Source: Nonomuraea rubra (GTDB lineage: Bacteria; Actinomycetota; Actinomycetes; Streptosporangiales; Streptosporangiaceae). From it: 64,000 nucleotides of DNA. The stretch is taken from the NCBI RefSeq assembly GCF_014207985.1, contig NZ_JACHMI010000001.1, forward strand, positions 5,253,001 to 5,317,000, read 5' to 3'. Below are positions 40,533 to 48,915 of this stretch, piece by piece. Numbering within the stretch: position 1 is the first letter of the stretch; each line of letters starts with the position of its first letter. The translations under genes and the position numbers were made by a program. The notes below the pieces were generated by a model that was given only the letters and a program-made list of their open reading frames with translations, did no database searches and was not told the origin of the DNA.

Positions 40533-41177
40533 ATGCCGATCGAAGTCAAGGACGTCATGGGACGGGTGGCCATCGCGGTGCCGGCGGACGCGTCGTTCGC
40601 CGACATCGTGGCCGCGATGAAGCGGTTCGCGGTCGGCGCGGTCACCGTGATCGACGCCGACCGCCGCCCGATAGGCGTGGTCTCCGAGGACGACCTGCTG
40701 CTCAAGGAGATCGACCACAGCGGGCCGGGGTTCGGGCCCCGCAGGCGGCGCGACCGCGAGAAGGCCGCGGGCGTCACGGCGGCGCAGCTCATGACCGCTC
40801 CGGCGATCACCGTCACCCCCGGCACCGGCGTGCGGGAGGCCGCCCGGCTGATGCACGACCGGCGCGTCAAGCAGCTCCCCGTGATCGACGTGGTGACCGG
40901 GCGCATCGCGGGCACCCTGCACCAGCGGGACGTGCTGCGCGTCTTCACCCGCCCGGCCGCCGACCTGGAGGCCGACGTCCGGGCGGTGCTGCCGGAGCCG
41001 GGGCCGTTCACGGTCGAGATCGAGGCGGGCGTGGTGAAGGTCGGCGGGCGGGTGCGGTGGCGGTCGCAGGCCGTCGCGCTCACCGAGGCCGTCCGCGCCG
41101 TCGAGGGCGTCGTGGACGTGGTGTGCGAGGTGGCCTGCGACTCGGACGACCTGATCGTCGTCCCGCCACTGCTGTAG
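40533..41177 (+). CDS. CBS-pair protein with C-terminal BON domain
   Basis: This 214-residue protein has two CBS domains (VKDVMGRVAIAVPADASFAD; MTAPAITVTPGTGVREAARL) and a BON domain (residues ~150-205, VEIEAGVVKVGGRVRWRSQA). CBS pairs bind adenine nucleotides; BON domains bind membranes or partners. GAGG lies nine bases before the ATG at 40533. Such proteins sit with UspA in the dormancy regulons of actinobacteria, and the two DosR-like boxes upstream fit. Its stop falls in a 28-bp tandem repeat. Confidence 0.84.
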   Translation: MPIEVKDVMGRVAIAVPADASFADIVAAMKRFAVGAVTVIDADRRPIGVVSEDDLLLKEIDHSGPGFGPRRRRDREKAAGVTAAQLMTAPAITVTPGTGVREAARLMHDRRVKQLPVIDVVTGRIAGTLHQRDVLRVFTRPAADLEADVRAVLPEPGPFTVEIEAGVVKVGGRVRWRSQAVALTEAVRAVEGVVDVVCEVACDSDDLIVVPPLL

Positions 41178-41243
41178 ATCAGCGGAAGTCCCGCCACTGC
41201 CGAAGGTCGGCGGAAGTTCCGCCGCCGCTGCGGGTCAGCGGAA
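41160..41243. repeat. three 28-bp tandem repeats covering two convergent stops
   Basis: Units start at 41160, 41188 and 41216, each beginning GTCCCGCC or GTTCCGCC and ending CAGCGGAA or CGGCGGAA. The first unit holds the CBS gene stop (TAG), the last holds the stop of the minus-strand secreted protein. A short GGCGGAA-G-TTCCGCC hairpin crosses the second junction. Confidence 0.85.
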
Positions 41244-42257
41244 GTCGGACAGGCGGAAGACGGCCAGCATGTCCGCCGCCCGCGACGAGCCGGTCGAGAA
41301 GGAGGCTTCCGCGCCGACCCAGCCGCGGAAGGCCCCGCTGTCGTCGATGATCTGCATGAGCGGCTTGACGTGCGAGTTACCCGTGTAGCAGAACTCGCCC
41401 CGCTCCATCGCCAGGCAGGTGCACCAGTGCCACATCGTGTCGCGGCGGTCGGAGTTGGAGATCTTCGTCAGGTAGTACTGGATGGAGCTGACCCCCGCCT
41501 TCGTGCCGCCGCCGTAGCGGGGGCAGCCGCCCGACTTCTGGCAGGCGCCACGCGAGGACGGCTGCAGGTACGTCAGGCACGAGGTCGTGGTCGTGCAGGC
41601 GCGGAAGGCGGAGTGGCTGAACGGCTGGTTGTTCGAGGTGACCAGCTTGCCGCCCGCCCAGCTCGTCAGGTCCTGCCTGAGCGAGCCGCGGAACGCCTTC
41701 ACCGAGCTCATCTCGCGCCGGGTGCCGATCGCGGCGTTGCTGCCGTAGCCGTACCCGTGCGTGGCCAGGGTGCTCCGCTTGAGGTCGAGGCGGGCCAGCT
41801 TGCCGTCCGGCGAGCGGCGGACGTACCACTGCTCCGTCCAGGTCTGGGCGATCTTCCAGCGGATGGTGAGCACGTTGCCCGCCATGCTGTACGTCCCGGT
41901 GCGGCTCTCGTCGGGGGCGCCGGTGAAACCGCCGGCGGTGAGCACCCGGCAGGTCCTGGCACGCGAGGCGGAACCGCCCGCCTTGGTGGAGCAGCCCTTG
42001 TCGGGGACCATGCCGGTGCGCTGCCTGGCCTCGGGGTTGCGCTGCCACCACAGGTACAGCGAGGCGCTGACCGTGCCGTTCGCGGCGAAGCGGTAGCTGC
42101 CCAGGCGGAGCCAGTTCTGCTGGGAGGCCGCCTTCAGGTGACCTTGCGAGACGACGAAGGTGGACTTGCCGCCGGGCAGTGCCGCGGCGGCCGCCGGTTG
42201 GACGGGGAGGAGGGTGATGGCGAGGACGAAGGAGAGGATCGCCGCTGCGGTTCGCAT
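41235..42257 (-). CDS. secreted Cys-rich protein of unknown function
   Basis: This 340-residue protein has a signal peptide (AAAILSFVLAITLLPVQPAA) and a mature region with about ten Cys (GCSTKAG, RTCRVL, RACTTTTSCLTY, GACQKSGGCPRYGG, WHWCTCLAMERGEFC). The alternation of YLWWQRNPEA, WYVRRSPDGKLARLDLKRST and GAFRGWVGAEASFS suggests beta-rich repeats. No family is recognised. GGAGCC lies before the ATG at 42257. Its C-terminal codons are in the 28-bp repeat. It is likely extracellular, disulphide-bonded and monocistronic. Confidence 0.75.
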   Translation of the reverse strand: MRTAAAILSFVLAITLLPVQPAAAAALPGGKSTFVVSQGHLKAASQQNWLRLGSYRFAANGTVSASLYLWWQRNPEARQRTGMVPDKGCSTKAGGSASRARTCRVLTAGGFTGAPDESRTGTYSMAGNVLTIRWKIAQTWTEQWYVRRSPDGKLARLDLKRSTLATHGYGYGSNAAIGTRREMSSVKAFRGSLRQDLTSWAGGKLVTSNNQPFSHSAFRACTTTTSCLTYLQPSSRGACQKSGGCPRYGGGTKAGVSSIQYYLTKISNSDRRDTMWHWCTCLAMERGEFCYTGNSHVKPLMQIIDDSGAFRGWVGAEASFSTGSSRAADMLAVFRLSDFR

Positions 42258-42352
42258 GAAACAGGCTCCGGGTGGCTTACTGGCTCGGTCGGTCATCAAC
42301 CGGTCACCGTACGCGATCTCTCCCGGATCTGTCCCGGAAACGGCCACAGCAC

Positions 42353-43138
42353 TCACGTGAGGGCCTCGGCGGCGTACAGGCAGGCCAGGGCGATGGCCAG
42401 GGTGCCCAGCAGCAGCCGCAGGCCGTTCTCCGGCAGGCGGGGCTGCAGGTGGGCGCCGGCGTAGCCGCCGATCAGGCCGCCCGCGCCGCACGACAGGCCC
42501 AGCGCCCACTCGGGCGCGATGGCGCCGGGGGTGGTCAGCGCCAGGACGGCGTAGGTGAGCGCGCCGGCGACCGAGGTGACGAACGTAGAGGCGAGCGCGG
42601 CGGGTGCCACCCTGGAGACCGGCAGGCCGCGGCCGGCCAGGATCGGGCCCAGGATCGACCCGCCGCCGATGCCGTAGATCCCGCCGGCGACGCCGACGGC
42701 GAACGCGAGCGCGGCGATGGCACGGTGGCCGGGGCCGCCGGACGGGGCGGGGCGGTGGCGCGGGCGCAGCGTGCGTACCCACAGCCACAGCCCCAGCGGC
42801 AGGAGCAGGCAGGCGACCAGCAGGCGGAACACCTGCGTGCCCGGCAGCAGGAACACGCGCACCAGCGCGCCGATGACCACGCCCGGCAGGGTGCCGGCCA
42901 CCAGCAGGCGGGTCAGCGGGCCGCCGAGCCGCCCCCGCTCGCGATAGCGCAGGAGCGCGCCGGGGGTGGCCACCACGTTGAACAGCAGGTTGGTGGGGGT
43001 CACCGCCGGGCTCGGCACGTTGAGCACGCTGAGCTGGACCGGCAGGAGGAACACGGCTCCCGACACCCCCACGGGCGCGGTCACCAGCGCGATCAGCAGC
43101 CCGGATGCGAAGCCGAGCGACGCCTGCCACCAGCTCAT
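42353..43138 (-). CDS. TauE/SafE-family sulfite/sulfonate permease
   Basis: This 261-residue protein has eight TM helices in two halves. GVSGAVFLLPVQLSVLNVPS and GIYGIGGGSILGPILAGRGL are the paired TauE repeats, with PTNLLFNVVATPGALLRYRE between. Members export or import sulfonates or sulfite; the substrate here is not shown. It is followed by the secreted Cys-rich gene in the same direction, and preceded by the SDR at 43195, also in the same direction. Confidence 0.85.
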   Translation of the reverse strand: MSWWQASLGFASGLLIALVTAPVGVSGAVFLLPVQLSVLNVPSPAVTPTNLLFNVVATPGALLRYRERGRLGGPLTRLLVAGTLPGVVIGALVRVFLLPGTQVFRLLVACLLLPLGLWLWVRTLRPRHRPAPSGGPGHRAIAALAFAVGVAGGIYGIGGGSILGPILAGRGLPVSRVAPAALASTFVTSVAGALTYAVLALTTPGAIAPEWALGLSCGAGGLIGGYAGAHLQPRLPENGLRLLLGTLAIALACLYAAEALT

Positions 43139-43194
43139 CGGTTCACCGCGCGCGCTCCGTTCTCCAGGTGGTCCCGATCATGGCACGGCGGAGG

Positions 43195-44040
43195 CTACGC
43201 GTCCTGTCCCCGGCCGTGCGCCTCCGCCGACAGGTCCTGCCAGTCGTCCCACGTCTTGAGCCGGTCGGCGTAGGCCTGCTGGATCATCGGGTAGAAGCCC
43301 TGGCCGAACAGCACCCGCAGCGGCGGGTTGTCCAGGTCGGCGAGCTTGAGGAGCGCCTGCGCGGCGGCGGCCGGGTCGCCGGCGGGCTGCTTGCCCGCGA
43401 CCGCGCCCAGGCGGCGGCGGAGGTCGTCGTAGGCCGGGTCGGGCTGTGCCATGTGGCCGTTGGCGAGCGGGTCGGGGTTCTTGCCGTCGCGGGTGGCGAA
43501 GCCGCCGGGCTCGACGATGGTCACCTTGACGCCGAACCCGGCGACCTCGCCGGCGAGCGCCTCGTTCAAGCCCTCCAGCGCCCACTTGGAGGCGTGGTAC
43601 GCGCCGCCGAGCGGCATGGCGATCACCCCGGCCGCCGAGGACAGCTGCACGATGTGGCCCGAGCGCTGCTCGCGCAGGTACGGCAGCGCGGCCTGGACCA
43701 CCCACACCGCGCCGAACAGGTTGGTCTCCATCTGGTCGCGCAGCTGCTGCTCGGTCAGCTCCTCGACCGCGCCGATCTGGGCGAAGCCGGCGTTGTTCAC
43801 GATGACGTCCAGGCGGCCGAAGTGCTCCCGGGCCCGCTTGACGCCATCGAAGACGGCGGCCCTGTCGGTCACGTCCATCGCGAGCGGGAGCACCGCGTCG
43901 CCGTGGGCGGCCACCAGGTCGTCCAGGCTCGCGATGGAGCGGGCGGCCGCGGCCACCCTGTCGCCGCGCGAGAGCGCGGCCTGCACGAACTGGCGGCCCA
44001 GGCCGCGCGACGAACCGGTGACGAACCAGACCTTGCTCAT
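43195..44040 (-). CDS. short-chain dehydrogenase/reductase (ECF41-type partner)
   Basis: This 281-residue classical SDR has TGSSRGLGRQ (residues 8-17), DVTDRAAV, NNAGFAQIG and the catalytic YHASKWALEG. The length and the C-terminal extension (DPAAAAQALLKLADLDNPPL) fit the NAD(P)-binding oxidoreductases that often accompany ECF41 sigma factors. GGGAGAG precedes the ATG at 44040. On the minus strand a TGTCACA (at 44099-44105) and a CGTC (at 44081-44084), 14 bp apart, precede it. Confidence 0.87.
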   Translation of the reverse strand: MSKVWFVTGSSRGLGRQFVQAALSRGDRVAAAARSIASLDDLVAAHGDAVLPLAMDVTDRAAVFDGVKRAREHFGRLDVIVNNAGFAQIGAVEELTEQQLRDQMETNLFGAVWVVQAALPYLREQRSGHIVQLSSAAGVIAMPLGGAYHASKWALEGLNEALAGEVAGFGVKVTIVEPGGFATRDGKNPDPLANGHMAQPDPAYDDLRRRLGAVAGKQPAGDPAAAAQALLKLADLDNPPLRVLFGQGFYPMIQQAYADRLKTWDDWQDLSAEAHGRGQDA

Positions 44041-44080
44041 GATGTCTCTCCCTACGGATGCGTCTTGACACCCATGAGGC

Positions 44081-44146
44081 GACGCGGACCCCGGCTCCTG
44101 TGACAGTGCGGCGGTGTGACATGTGCCACCCGTCACGGATGTCACA
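44081..44146. promoter_or_regulatory. ECF41-type promoter elements between the SDR and sigma gene
   Basis: The minus strand has TGTCACA at 44099-44105 with CGTC at 44081-44084 (14-bp gap), matching the ECF41 -35/-10 pattern, plus another TGTCACA at 44115-44121. The plus strand has TGTCACA at 44140-44146. The SDR is the likely target; the plus-strand site could allow autoregulation. Confidence 0.6.
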
Positions 44147-44210
44147 TCGCGGCGGCGGGCGGCGACTCGTGAATGGAGCACACTTGGTAGCGGACAGGCA
44201 GGAGCGGGAC

Positions 44211-45152
44211 ATGAACGAGCGCGGCGAGCCGACGGCGGCCACGGGCGGGGCACCGGCCGGCGGCGGGCGGGTGGACGCCGCCACCGAGGCGTTCGTCACC
44301 CACCGCAACCTGCTGTTCACCGTCGCCTACGAGATGCTCGGCTCGGTGGCGGACGCCGAGGACGTCCTTCAGGAGACCTGGCTGGGGTGGATGAAGGTCG
44401 AGGTGGAGCAGGTGCTCGACCCGCGCGCCTACCTGGTCAGGATCGCGACCAGGCGGGCGCTGGACCGGCTGCGCTCGGTGAAGCGCCGCAGGGAGGAGTA
44501 CGTCGGCCCCTGGCTGCCGGAGCCGCTGCTCACCACGCCGGACGTGGCCGAGAACGCCGAGCTCGCCGAAAGCGTGTCGATGGCGCTCATGCTCGTCCTG
44601 GAGACGCTGTCGCCGACCGAGCGGGCCGTGTTCGTGCTGCGCGAGGTGTTCGACGTCGGCTACGAGGAGATCGCCGCGGCCGTGGGCAAGAGCCCGGCGG
44701 CCGTCCGGCAGATCGCGCACCGCGCCCGGCGGCACGTCGATGCCCGCCGCCCGCGCGAGGTCGTTCCGCCGGGCGTGGCCAGGGCGGCGCTGGAGTCGTT
44801 CCAGCGCGCGTTCGAGACCGGGGACCTGCAGGGGCTGCTGGACGTGCTCGCCCCCGAGGTCGTGCTGATCAGTGACGGCGGCGGCATCAAGCAGGCCGCG
44901 CCGCGGCCGATCGTCGGCGCCGGCAAGGTGGCCCGCTTCATCGTCGGCGGGATCGGCAAGGCCCAGGTCACCCTCAGCGGCGAGCCCACCGTGGTCAACG
45001 GCAACCCGGCACTGGTGCTCCGCGTGAACGGTGAGGTCGACGGCGTCGTCGCGGTCAGGATCGAGGACGCCCGCATCACCGGCCTCTACTACGTCCGCAA
45101 CCCGCGGAAGCTGACCGGCCTCGCCTCGGAGGTGCCGCTGGCGCTGCGGTGA
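44211..45152 (+). CDS. ECF41-type sigma factor with C-terminal SnoaL-like domain
   Basis: This 313-residue sigma factor has region 2 (NLLFTVAYEMLGSVADAEDV, LQETWLGWMKVE), region 4 (LSPTERAVFVLREVFDVGYE, EIAAAVGKSPAAVRQIAHRA) and a SnoaL-like tail with the ECF41 signatures VLISDGGGIKQAAPRPI and YYVRNPRKL. The tail is known to act as a built-in anti-sigma. GGAGCGGGAC precedes the ATG at 44211. It is divergent from the SDR at 44040 and is its likely activator. Confidence 0.87.
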   Translation: MNERGEPTAATGGAPAGGGRVDAATEAFVTHRNLLFTVAYEMLGSVADAEDVLQETWLGWMKVEVEQVLDPRAYLVRIATRRALDRLRSVKRRREEYVGPWLPEPLLTTPDVAENAELAESVSMALMLVLETLSPTERAVFVLREVFDVGYEEIAAAVGKSPAAVRQIAHRARRHVDARRPREVVPPGVARAALESFQRAFETGDLQGLLDVLAPEVVLISDGGGIKQAAPRPIVGAGKVARFIVGGIGKAQVTLSGEPTVVNGNPALVLRVNGEVDGVVAVRIEDARITGLYYVRNPRKLTGLASEVPLALR

Positions 45153-45174
45153 ACGCGAGCGGCGATTCGGTGGG

Positions 45175-45180
45175 TAGAGT
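45175..45180 (+). promoter_or_regulatory. -10 element of a leaderless promoter
   Basis: TAGAGT lies eight bases before the GTG at 45189; no Shine-Dalgarno site is present. Confidence 0.5.
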
Positions 45181-45188
45181 CCAGACTT

Positions 45189-46169
45189 GTGGATGTCTAC
45201 CTGCTGATCCTCGGGGATCACCTGCCGGACCCACGCACCGGGCGAGCCTCTTCCGAGCCGGATCGCGTCCGCGCCATCGTCGACCAGGCCGTCGCGGCCG
45301 AGCAGGCCGGATTCACCGGCGTCGCCATCGGCGAGCACCACTTCACCCGCTACATCGTCTCCGCGCCGGAGCTGCTGCTCGCCGCCATCGCGGCCCGCAC
45401 CAGCACCCTGCGGCTGTCCACCGGCGTCACCCTGCTGGCCCACCACGACCCGGTGCGCGTCGCGGAGGAGCTCGCCACCCTCGACGTGCTGTCCAGCGGG
45501 CGTGCCGAGCTCATCGTGGCCCGCGGGGTGTCGAAGGAGACCGACGTCGCCTTCGGCATCGCCCCATCGGACCTGCGGCCGCGCTTCCACGAGTACCTGC
45601 GCCTGCTGCTGAAACTGCTGCAGGAGGAGAACGTCACCTGGCGGGGCACGTTCCGCAGCCCGCTGGAGGGCGTGACCACCACCCCGCGCCCGGTCCAGCG
45701 GCCGCACCCGACGTTGTGGGTCGGCAGCGGCTCGGCGGCGTCCGCCGACTTCGCCGCCGAGCTGGGCATGCCGCTCATGCTGCCCAGCACCCTGCGCGAC
45801 CCCGCCGTCCACCTGGACGTCGTCACCGGCTACCGGCGCGACCATCCCGGCCGGGTCGCGCTGCCCAGCCACGTGTTCGTCGCCGAGCGCGGCGCGCGCG
45901 AGCGGTGGCGGCCCTACCTGGAGGCGTACGCCGCGTTCGCCAGCCCGTGGCGGGGCGACGGCAGGGCGATCGACCTCGACACGTTGATGGAGGGCGCGGC
46001 GATCTGCGGCGACCCCAGCGAGGTCGCCGACCGGCTCAACGCGCAGCAGGACCTGCTCGGGCTGGACGCGCACCTGGTGCTGATCGACATCGGCGGCCTG
46101 CCGCGGGAGGAGGTGCTGGCCGCGATCCGGCTGTTCGGCGACCAGGTCATCCCCAAACTCACCTGCTGA
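45189..46169 (+). CDS. LLM-class flavin/F420-dependent oxidoreductase
   Basis: This 326-residue (beta/alpha)8 protein has AAEQAGFTGVAIGEHHFTRY (flavin-site strand 2), LSTGVTLLAHHDPVRVAEEL and DVLSSGRAELIVARG, and PHPTLWVGSGSAASA near the phosphate site. It belongs to the bacterial luciferase-like group, using FMNH2 or F420. In actinomycetes F420 use is common. It starts at a leaderless GTG. It is 36 bp after the ECF41 gene on the same strand but has its own promoter. The substrate is unknown. Confidence 0.85.
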   Translation: MDVYLLILGDHLPDPRTGRASSEPDRVRAIVDQAVAAEQAGFTGVAIGEHHFTRYIVSAPELLLAAIAARTSTLRLSTGVTLLAHHDPVRVAEELATLDVLSSGRAELIVARGVSKETDVAFGIAPSDLRPRFHEYLRLLLKLLQEENVTWRGTFRSPLEGVTTTPRPVQRPHPTLWVGSGSAASADFAAELGMPLMLPSTLRDPAVHLDVVTGYRRDHPGRVALPSHVFVAERGARERWRPYLEAYAAFASPWRGDGRAIDLDTLMEGAAICGDPSEVADRLNAQQDLLGLDAHLVLIDIGGLPREEVLAAIRLFGDQVIPKLTC

Positions 46170-46252
46170 CGGTGGCCACCGATGAGTTCCGCGGCCGGGA
46201 CGGGTCTACCTCTGCGCACCATGACACGCGCAACCCGATCAGTGAGGGACCC

Positions 46253-46942
46253 ATGAGCACGAACGCACTACCGCCCGTCGTCGACGCGGAGACCTGGCAG
46301 CGCCACCTCGACGAACTGCGCGCCCGGGAGAAGGCCGCCACCCGGGAGCTCGACGCCATCGCCGCCCAGCGCCGCCGCCTGCCCATGGTGCGGATGCCGG
46401 ACTACACCCTGGAGGGAGAGAACGGCCCCGTCCGGCTGGCGGACGTCTTCGAGGGCAGACGGCAGCTGATCGTCTACAACCACATGTGGTTCGAGGGCAA
46501 GGAGTGGCAGTGCCCCGGCTGCACGGGGTTCACCTCGCAGTACACCCGGCTGGAGTTCCTGGACGGCTACGACGCCCGGTTCGTCGTCGTCACCCAGGGC
46601 CCGATCGAGGAGGCGCTGGCCTACAAGCGGCGGGTCGGCAACCGGATGACCTGGTACTCCACCGCGAACAGCCCCTTCGGGACCGACGTCGGCGCACCGC
46701 CCGGCGGCGGCTTCGCCGTCAACGTGTTCCTGCGCGACGGCGACACCGTGTACCGCACCTGGCACACCAACGGCCGGGGCACCGAGCAGCTCAGCCACAG
46801 CTTCGCGCTGATCGACCTGCTGCCGTACGGGCGGCAGGAGGAGTGGCAGGACTCGCCGGAAGGCTGGCCGCAGTCGCCCACCTACAGCCGGTGGACCGGC
46901 TCCAAGGAGATCGCCGCGCTCTACGGGCCCGGCACCGCCTAG
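46253..46942 (+). CDS. DUF899 (thioredoxin-like fold) protein
   Basis: This 229-residue protein has the DUF899 start EKAATRELDAIAAQRRRLPM, then YNHMWFEGKEWQCPGCTGFT with a CPGC pair in the thioredoxin position, and VYRTWHTNGRGTEQLSHSFA. The family is thioredoxin-like but the redox partner is not defined. GTGAGGGA precedes the ATG at 46253. It follows the LLM oxidoreductase on the same strand with an 83-bp gap. A strong terminator follows. Confidence 0.85.
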   Translation: MSTNALPPVVDAETWQRHLDELRAREKAATRELDAIAAQRRRLPMVRMPDYTLEGENGPVRLADVFEGRRQLIVYNHMWFEGKEWQCPGCTGFTSQYTRLEFLDGYDARFVVVTQGPIEEALAYKRRVGNRMTWYSTANSPFGTDVGAPPGGGFAVNVFLRDGDTVYRTWHTNGRGTEQLSHSFALIDLLPYGRQEEWQDSPEGWPQSPTYSRWTGSKEIAALYGPGTA

Positions 46943-46966
46943 GGAAACGGCACCGTCCAGGGACAC

Positions 46967-46994
46967 GGGTGGCCGGCGGACCTGCCGGCCACCC
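46967..46994. terminator. strong hairpin between convergent genes
   Basis: GGGTGGCCGGC (46967-46977) and GCCGGCCACCC (46984-46994) make a perfect 11-bp stem with a 6-base loop between the DUF899 and S9-peptidase stops. A bidirectional terminator is likely although no T-run follows. Confidence 0.6.
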
Positions 46995-47001
46995 GTCCAC
47001 G

Positions 47002-48915
47002 TCAACGCGGGACCCGCAGGTGGTGTGCCAGCCAGTCCGTCACCTTGGTCACGTAGCTGATCCGGTTGCCGATCCGCCGGATCTCGTGGCCTTCGTCCTG
47101 GAAGATGAGGTGATCGCAGGGCCTGCCCAGGGCGGTGGCCGCCTCGATGACCTGCTCGGCCTCGTGCAGCGGGACGTTGGTGTCCTGGGCTCCGTGCACG
47201 ACCAGGAGGGGCGCGGCCAGCCGGTCGAGGGCGTGCAGCGGTGACAGGGCGTGCAGGAGCTCCCGGTCGGTGTCCGGGTGGCCGTACTCGCCGACCGCGG
47301 CGGCGGCGATCCAGGGCTCGGCGCGGGCGTAGAAGGTGGCGAAGTCGGCGATGCCGCTGACGGTGACGCCGGCGCGGAAGAGGCGCGGGTGGGCGACGAG
47401 GGTGGCGAGGGTGAGATAGCCGCCGTACGACCAGCCCATGCAGGCCAGCCGGGACGGGTCGGCGGCGCCGAGGCGGACCAGCTCCGCCGCGCAGTCGGCC
47501 ACGTCGTGGACCGCGTCGAAGCGCCGTTCGCGGTCGTCGGCCTGGCGGAAGGCACGGCCGTACCCGCCGGAGCCGCGCACGTTCGGGGCGAACACCCCGA
47601 TCCCGGCGGCGAGCAGGTTCTGGTAGAGGGGGTTGAAGGTGGGACGTTCCTGGTCTTCCGGGCCGCCGTGCAGGAACAGCACGTACGGTGCCGGGCCGCG
47701 CGTGTGCGGTGGCCGGTGGAGCCAGGCCGCCAGTTCCAGGCCGTCACGGGCGCGGAAGCGCACCAGCTCGGCGCCGGCCGCCGTGGGCAGGGGGCCCGCA
47801 CCGGCGGCGTGAAGGTAGCCGGCCCAGTGGTCGCCCGGGTCCAGGTCGCACAGCAGGACGTGCGAGGGCTCCCGCGGGCTCTCGGCGGCCAGGGCGGCCA
47901 GCGTGCCGTCCCAGCCGATCCGGGCCGAGGTGATCACGGTGGCGGGCGGCGGCGGGAGGTGCCGGAGCTCGCCGCTCTCCAGCTCCATGACGTCCAGCTC
48001 GGAGCGGCCGTGCACGTTCCAGACCAGCAGCGCGCGGCGGCCGTCGGCGCTGAGCGCGAGCCGGTCCAGCTCGGCGTCCCGCCGCTCGGCCAGGACGACG
48101 GGCTCGGCTCCATCGCGTACGGCCAGCAGCGCGGCCCGGTCGCGGCCGGCGTCCGACACCAGGTAGGCGATGCGGCCGTCGGGGGAGAGGGCGCCGTCGT
48201 CGGTGGTTCCCGGCAGGCCGGGCAGCAGCGGCCGTTCGCCGCTCGGGACGTGCGCGCCGAGCGCCTCGGCGGCCAGGTCGGCCACGAACATGCGCCGGCG
48301 GCCGCGCGGGCCCCGCCGCAGCAGCATCGTCACGTGGTCCCGGCTGATCGCCACCGGCCTCAGCAGCGGGCCGGCCGCGATGACCTGGCGGCCGCCGGTG
48401 ACCGCGTCGATGAGGACGGCCTGGGCCAGGCCGGTGGACGAGGTCTCGGTGATCAGCAGCGTCTCGCCCCGGCCCGTCCAGCGGACCACCCCGGCGGAGC
48501 CGCCGGCCGGGGCGGACAGCAGGCGCAGGTCGCCGCCGTGCGGCTGCACGGTCCACACCTGGGTGTGCTCGCCGCCGCCCGGCGCCACCAGCACGGCCAG
48601 GTGCGTGCCCGTCGGCGCCCAGCTCACGTCGACCGCCGGCTGCGGCCCGGTGTCGACGGCCCACGTCTCGGCGTCGCCCTGGAGGGACTGGATCCACACC
48701 CGCGGGGAGCCGTCGTGGTCGCTGATGAAGGCCACGGCGCTGTTGCCGGGGGCCAGGGCGGGGGCGAGGCAGCTCCACGCGGTCAGGCTCTCGGCCGCGG
48801 GCAGGTGCGGCCGGCCACCGGCGAGCCCTCCGAACGCGAACACGCGCGGCGGCCCGCCGTCCGGGCGGGCGGTCGCGGGCACGTGCGGCGGGGCGGCGGC
48901 GGGGCGCGGCGTCAC
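47002..48915 (-). CDS. S9 prolyl-oligopeptidase-type peptidase
   Basis: This 637-residue protein has a beta-propeller (residues ~60-390) and a C-terminal alpha/beta hydrolase with GWSYGGYLTL (Ser nucleophile), HGAQDTNVPLHEAEQ (Asp) and FQDEGHEIRR (His). It matches the acylaminoacyl/dipeptidyl peptidase group. The GTG at 48915 overlaps the stop of the upstream amidotransferase gene (GTGA), so it is translationally coupled. In the operon it probably hydrolyses the dipeptide product, as peptidases do in the NAGGN osmolyte clusters. No signal peptide is seen. Confidence 0.83.
   Translation of the reverse strand: MTPRPAAAPPHVPATARPDGGPPRVFAFGGLAGGRPHLPAAESLTAWSCLAPALAPGNSAVAFISDHDGSPRVWIQSLQGDAETWAVDTGPQPAVDVSWAPTGTHLAVLVAPGGGEHTQVWTVQPHGGDLRLLSAPAGGSAGVVRWTGRGETLLITETSSTGLAQAVLIDAVTGGRQVIAAGPLLRPVAISRDHVTMLLRRGPRGRRRMFVADLAAEALGAHVPSGERPLLPGLPGTTDDGALSPDGRIAYLVSDAGRDRAALLAVRDGAEPVVLAERRDAELDRLALSADGRRALLVWNVHGRSELDVMELESGELRHLPPPPATVITSARIGWDGTLAALAAESPREPSHVLLCDLDPGDHWAGYLHAAGAGPLPTAAGAELVRFRARDGLELAAWLHRPPHTRGPAPYVLFLHGGPEDQERPTFNPLYQNLLAAGIGVFAPNVRGSGGYGRAFRQADDRERRFDAVHDVADCAAELVRLGAADPSRLACMGWSYGGYLTLATLVAHPRLFRAGVTVSGIADFATFYARAEPWIAAAAVGEYGHPDTDRELLHALSPLHALDRLAAPLLVVHGAQDTNVPLHEAEQVIEAATALGRPCDHLIFQDEGHEIRRIGNRISYVTKVTDWLAHHLRVPR

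Noticed and set aside
44142..46073. A 643-residue frame antisense to the ECF41 and LLM genes
   Set aside because: It has shadow composition and covers two well-supported genes.
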